DNA of 64,000 bases from Nautilus pompilius (taxonomy: Eukaryota > Mollusca > Cephalopoda > Nautilida > Nautilidae). Position numbers and translations under genes: made by a program. This document shows, piece after piece, positions 53,201 to 60,775 of the stretch; the stretch's first letter is position 1; each line of letters starts with the position of its first letter. The stretch is from NCBI GenBank assembly GCA_018389105.1, contig JACATO010000600.1, positions 372,001 through 436,000 of the forward strand. Direction: 5' to 3'. Below the pieces are notes generated by a model. That model searched no databases, was not told where the DNA came from, and saw only the letters and a list, made by a program, of their open reading frames with translations.

Positions 53201-56200
53201 TGCATATTTTTAAAAATGGGGAAATGTCTTCTTTTAGCAGTATTTCCAAACCTAGAAAAGTGTCATCCAGTTTAAATCACATTTTGTTGTTTTTTCATCC
53301 TAAAAATAAAGATTTAAATATTCAAATTTAGTGTAAACCTAAAATTTATCAACTTTTAAACCCTATTTGTTTCACCTGTAATACTAATATTGGTCACCTT
53401 TTCTTACCAAAGATGGCCATTCACAAATTACATGTGAACACATGGTTGCATGAATTTGTTTATTGTGGAGAAACTGCTGACTGCACAGCTACTATGCTCT
53501 TAAATAGCAAGCAATGTAACCTGGTGCCCAGAAGTATCTGAGAAGACCAAATAACTTGCTGCACCATTCTCGATAAGTACCTAGAAAACCTTACCAGGGC
53601 TCTATTTTTTTGTGTGGGAGGAAACTGAAGCTCCCAGGGAAAATCCACTTGCCCAGCTGGTGAAGAAGGTGCCATGCCATGGGAAGTATGTCAAACCAAG
53701 TGGGTCCTTACCAGCATGCTAAACACTAGACTGTCCCAGCACCCTCTCACCTACATTACACATGCAGATAAAAATCCCTCTGCTTTAATTGGGAAATAAT
53801 TCATTTTTATATATATAAAAGCATAATTTAATTTAAAAATACATGGCTAACTCAAGGCAGATAACAGATGCTAGTTTGTTTACCAGATTTTACATCTGAT
53901 GAGTGTTGACATTGATTTTTTTAAAAAAAAATAGGAAACTGATCAAGTTTATTAAACATATACAGGTAAATATATGCATTATTTTTAGACTTGAATTTTT
54001 TAGTAATAACATATGCCCTTTAATTCATCCTTCACCGTTTTACTAACCTTATCAACAATGTAACATAAGCTTTCCAACCATAAAATGTAGGAGATATATT
54101 CTGGACAAACAGTTAAGAACAATATGTATTGATCTTTAAGTCCCTCTCATTAAAAATTACCATACAATTAGCAAAGATAGTAACCCACAAAATTAGAACA
54201 TACCATACTTATTATTAAAATAACCTTATTATTGTGAAGATGGAAGACTGATTATACTGTACTTCAGACTTCCTGTTATTTTTCTTTGTAAAATGAAGGT
54301 TAAACATTTCAGAACATATTTTGTCCAATGCCTATAAACCAGTAATCAAATGTTTCTAATAAAATTAAAAGTACTTACCTGAATATTGCACAATTTATGA
54401 ACCTTATCTGTTCCCTTACAAGATTTGCCACCATATTGAGGACTGAAAAATTAAGAAAAAATCAAAAAAGCAAATGATCAATGACAAGCATATTTTAGTT
54501 ATAACAATTAATTAATGGTTTCCCTTCATACCTGAAGATGACTATTCATGTATTTTTTTTTTGGTTTGTTCATAGTGTAGGAGCTGTTGCTGCCCACACA
54601 GCAACCACGCTCTTAGGTAGTGTAACCTGGTGTCAAGGAATATTCAAGAAGACCAGATGACTCACCACCTGCACTTTTTAGTTATAGTTACATGTTTCCG
54701 TAGATGTAGTGAAATAAAGCAAACTGATGTTAAATGAAGAAACTTACAGTAGAAATTCATTTATCTGAAATTCGTTCTTCCGACACACTGGGTTGTCCAA
54801 CTGGTCTCACCAGTCATGCATGCAAGCAAGCACAAGAATGCTTTAACTTGGAGTTAACCCATTACAGAGAGAGAGGGTGTCCATAGCATGTTTAACTTTT
54901 TACAGTTTTACCAATATGGAGTCCATGAGCAGCCAAAAAAAGGGAAAAGAATGGAAATTGGGGGCCCTGGGGAGATTTGATCATTTTACTTTATTTTAAT
55001 GTATTGTGTTTTATTTTACTATATTTTGAATTTTCTGCATATGCAGAATGTTTCCAGACAAAGACTGCACATAATCAGGTTTTTTTGTTTAATTTGGGTG
55101 GGAGAATCACTGATAATTGGGTACTGTTCAAATCAACATTTCCCTTATCTGACATGAGGTTAGTCCTGTTCAAGTTGGATGAGTGGGTTTTACTGTATTT
55201 CATAAATAAAGATGCTTCAAGTGTTTCCATTAATGCTCTAAGTTACTGTAGAATATCTTAGGAAAGAAGACTGAGTTGGGAAATTGGGGTTACATTGAAA
55301 AAGCAGGAAGATGAATATAGTAAGTTGACTTCATGGAGTATTCTTGTTTCAGAGATATAGATAATTATATTCTGGTCATAAGTGCTATTATTGGTTTAAT
55401 CCACAAAATATCAAAATTTACTTTCAAAGCATTTCCTAAAATGGCAATGTTATTATTTATAAACATCATGATTCAAAGTTTTACTACTTCAAATTATCGC
55501 TTTCAGTTATACTCGATGTAAAACAGCAGTTGACATCTTGACGTACTGGAATAACGTAATGCAGGCTAATCCAAGCAAAATGAGACCCATTTTAAAAGAT
55601 CTGTGAGAGGTAATGAACTAATCATTTTTAAAACCATACATGATGATGAATTAATGCAGTTTGGTCAAAGGACTAGGACGCTGTAAACTGTTAGCTGGTT
55701 GTAACTTATTCTCTAGACTTTTAATGTGTTGGTCGAGAGTGCATAAATTCATGACAGTTAAAACTTAAGTCAAGAAATCAAAGTAATGTGATAATTAAAA
55801 AAAATTTTTTTTTTCAAATTAATGTAGAAGTTGAAGTTATCAATTCACATTTTAGATGTTGTGTGACTACTTAATCTATTATGTTGTTTTCTCTTTAAAT
55901 TGACAGAAAACTAAAAATCCATTCATTATCACTATATTCTCTAGGTTTTTTTAGTTATGAAGCTTCAGATGCTGTAAGCAAAAGGAAGAAATTCACCGCC
56001 TCCCTCTCACATACCCACAAACATATATATAAAAAAGACAAAAATTAAATTGACTTTATATGCATAAAATAAGCAGCAAAGTTTTATTACTTCTGTTTTC
56101 CTTTTCTAATGAGTGATCAAAGAAGACTTTGTACTTTCATCAATTATACAAATGCAATTTAAGAATTTAATACTTAGCATTAATTAAAGTTTACTATAAT

Positions 56201-59200
56201 GGTAAAAATCATAGATTAGATTCAGAAAAAAATTTCTATTAAAGTAAATATGTAACTTATTTACTACTTTTCTTCTGTAGATAATTTTCTTTTTTAATTC
56301 TGTTTGGCAGTTATCATAGCAAATGGATACCAAAATTCTGTTCACGTTGATTCAGGATAGTGCCTCCTCTAATAATTTTGACAACATTACAGGTCCAATG
56401 TCCTTTCACAATACACAAATTAGACTGTCCATCATTCCATTATATAGATAGATCCCTTTGATAACATTTTGAGAACACCCTTAAAAATACAATTATCACT
56501 ATCTGTCCATAATTTACATATCTAATTTACCATTACCGCTATAAAATGGGAGTGGTGGCAAGCAAACTGAAATCTCATATCCCATGTTACTGCTGATCTT
56601 TCACTCTCCAGAAGACCTGCCACTATCATTGCATGCACAGAATTGGTTCTTATCTGCCAAATTTTCAGTGACCATCCTCTTTTAATTGTTTCAGCATCAA
56701 AACACTTACTAGACAGGTTGGTCAGTAAAGGAAATGGGGTAACATCTGTGAATAAAAGCTAATGTCTTGTCTGCTAGACATATTTTGACAGTTTTTTTTA
56801 CATATTGGCAGTACATACATCACAAATGGTCAAACTTTTTCCATTTAATATCATCTGTTTGCACATGGGACAAGAAAAAAGGTTTGAAAATCTTTTGGCA
56901 TTTGCTTACAAACAGATATTAAGCATGGTAGATTTGAGGCAAGTGACTTTGGGTATTTGATATAGAGTGGAAAGAAATATGAATTCATTGGTGGACATAA
57001 ATTCTTTCAGCTATATTTCCATCCTTTTAACTATTCTCCTGTTTGTATTTGATTGGGGGAACCTTAATTGTAATCATCACATCTTTCAGAAAGATGGAAC
57101 TGCAAACTATACACAGATATATTGCTGTTGCTTCTCTGAGTCCCATTAATCCTGAATATGACCTTATTGAGCACCCATGGGGAGTATCTTGAAAGAAAAC
57201 TATGAGTCAAATGGAACAATAACCTTGGAGAAGCTTTTAAAGGAATACCAGCAAACCACATGATAAGACCTAAATTAGTCAACCACTGATAGTCTGATAG
57301 TGACTAGACATCTAAAAACTTTACACAAGCTTGTCTACAAGATGATGGATAGCCTCAGTGAAGGAGCAGAGTGCTGCATTTGTCTGCTGTAAAGTGTTGC
57401 CTATCTGGTGCCATGTGGAATCTGGTACTTCTGAGTTAGACAGGGAAATCCTTGATAGAGCTCTTTATTTTTTGCTCTTGGAGAATACTGCAGTGCCCAG
57501 AGAAAAATCACATAGCTTGCCTAGGAAGGAAAGCAAAATGAAGCCATTTCTGATAGGTTCATAGAAAAGTAGGGTATTGCATAGAGTTTAATATTTAGTC
57601 TAAAAGTTTCTTGATTTTAAATAAAATCAATCATTACATTAACAAATTTATGTTGATCCTTTTTCAAAAACATAGGTAAAAACATTGATTTAATACTATA
57701 AAATTTCTTCCTATACATCAGATAGCTCAGCAGTTGTAATACCTTTAGCATAGGTACTTATATTAGTAATTTCATAAGATTTCATAAATGTTATATATCA
57801 GAAAAATCTAATCAACCATGGCTTTCATTTTTGATGAATGGCTAAAAGTTAGAGGTAAAAATGTTGGCATTTCTGATGCCAAAAAGTTACAAGTTAAATT
57901 CTATACAAAATTTGTCCTTTTTTAAAAATTTGAACAAAGAGATTATTGAAATATGCCATGATTTACAGCATCCGAAATACAGAACATTGTAGCTATATAA
58001 CAGAAAAGTGCAAGAGTTTCCCCCTGATTAACAACACATTATGAGGACATATAACTGGCACCATAGCTAAATTTCCTCCAGACTATAAACTGATCAATTT
58101 CATAGCCACTTCAGCTGAGAGAAATTGGCACTGGCACCTCATTGCTCCAAGAACACACCGGCAAGACTCCCAGTGAGATTGAATCCAGTTTTTACAGAGA
58201 TCCTTTTTTAATATGAATCATTAAAAAAACAAGAAAATTCACAGAGAGAGAGAACAACAAACAAACAATAATTGGCACGATGCACATGAACAAAGCTGAT
58301 GAAGTCAGCAAAATAGCTTGTAACCATATAAACCATGATGAAATTTCCATCGATATATCTTAAGGGAAACTCGTTTCTAATCGTATCTAATGTTTTATTT
58401 GTCTAAATGATGCATGAGTATTTTAAAACTGTAGATATAAATAGAGAGAGAGTCTGGAGTTACATAGAAAATGTGAAGTATGTGCACATGAGAAAGCAAA
58501 ACAAAATGTCAAGAAATTAGGAGAACTGAAGCTTCATCTAAAAATAAAACATTACTAAAAATAAAATAATTTCTTTAAACATCATAATACTATAATTAAA
58601 TAAATTCATAATAAATTCTTTTACTTTATTTTCAATTTGAGAAATCTCTATTATCAGAAAAATGCTTAGTGATTAGAAAATCATATGCTCATTATAAACA
58701 CCTGCTTTTCAGCATCCAACACTATAAAAGTAAGATGTAAACAGTACTAGAGATGTTCAAATGAAATGCAGCCAGGTTTTATTTGAACATCCCAATAATA
58801 TTTTACTAAAATTACTTTTCATTAATCACTTGGTCAATCATTTGAAATAAGTGTGGTTATCAAATATTCAAGGTGAAATAATTGAAATGCTTACCTCAAC
58901 AAGATTGATGAAATTCCTTTAATAACCCCCAAACCTTCCATATATGAAGATATATTTTAAAATAATTTTGCAAATAAAAAGGGTGGGGCTAATTATTATC
59001 AGGGTTTTTGAAGATAAGACAGCTATCTAACAACCTACACAATTACTTATTTTGTTTTATCTGTTAAAACAAAACAAGAAATTTGCAGCAAATCACTATT
59101 CAATCAATGCAATGATAGAGGGAAGCATCATCTAGAGAGTTCATTGTAATATCTGTGCTATAGACAGCTGCAGGAAGCAGGCACAGACTGTGAGACACAG

Positions 59201-60720
59201 GCATATGATGGATAAACATGTTTGTAGCTGTCTTCTTAATTGCAGCAAGGTAGCAATGATACAGGTCAGAAATCACGTACTGTGACAAAAATCTACGTGT
59301 GTGGATAACATTTGTTTGCTGTTACCAATGTCTTTACAAGAACAGATTGTTTTAAACTTGAAATAAGCAAATCTGCAGAAAAATGTTTCATTTAGTTAGT
59401 GTGTACACTAAAGACAGAAAAGTTGTAAAGTCTGAAGAATATATGTACCAGTGGATATTGTCAGCTTTCTTGGACACTAAGAATAAGAAATTAATTGCTC
59501 GAGGTACTTAACTCCAGTTGCCACCATGTAAAGAAGTGGGTGCTCAACTATTTAGCTAAATGTGGTAATCATCAGGTTCAATGTCAGTTATCTCTAACCT
59601 AAAATACCTACCCTGTCAATGCTGACAAATTCCTACTGAATACCAGGATATTTCTTTTCAAACTGATGTATGCTCTTAACTTACTTTTATTATTAGTGAT
59701 ATCATTATCATTATTTTAAATATTTTACAAATCAACAAATGGAAATCCAAACATTTTCCATTGGTACTAACACATGATGCTTTGAAAAAATACTTACAAT
59801 GGTTGGTTGCACTCTCGTTGTTTGCTTGTAATGCCACCTCCACAGGATCTTGAACATTTTGCCATTTCAGACCAAGATGACCAACCTCCATCAATTGGTT
59901 TTGGTCCATTTTCTCCAAAACTGATACAGCTTCCATGCCTGCACCACTGCCAAAAAATCAAGAGCCATAGTTTGACAAGATATTGCAAATATTTACATAT
60001 ATATTTAGCTTTGCCTTAAAAAAAAAAACCAAATCCTAATGGAAACTCCATTGATTCTTCAAATTTTACTTCAGAATAAATACCATTTTTAAATATGGAG
60101 AACTCTTTGAACTGACGCCTTATATATTTATGAAAATATATTATGCACTATGTATGGGATGTATACTAGGGAATACCTGTGCCTGCCTACCTACCATACC
60201 AGGACCACAAGATGTCCCTTCTGCCGCTGGTAGGAATTTAGATTCACACTGATCCTTTCCAAGATAACACCAGAGATTCTTGCAAGTGTTCTAAAAAAAG
60301 TAAAATGGTTATTTATTTCACTTTTTTTTTTTTTCAAAAATTGTTAGAAAAAAGAATTTAAATATACACTGGTGTCCATGTAAACAAATAAGCAGCAAAG
60401 GTGATAACTGAAAATAAGAGAAACAAGTAGAAATGAAAATCATTATTTGTTTCTTAAACTTTATTAATTAAAGATCGCAAGAAAGAAGCCTTTTAATACT
60501 GATTTGTTAACCAGTTTTTATTAGAGTAGCCATAGCCACATGTAGGATATATATAAAAACGACATTTATTTGTGAAATATCTGACTGTTTTAATGCATAC
60601 AATGACTCAAGAAGAGAACAGGTTTGACTTCTTGTTTTGTCACTGTGGGATTCCCATACTTCATGCCTTTTGATTCTAAGATATTTATTCTTGGATAGTT
60701 TAATAATCAAAGAGTTAAGC

Positions 60721-60775
<55 letters not shown>
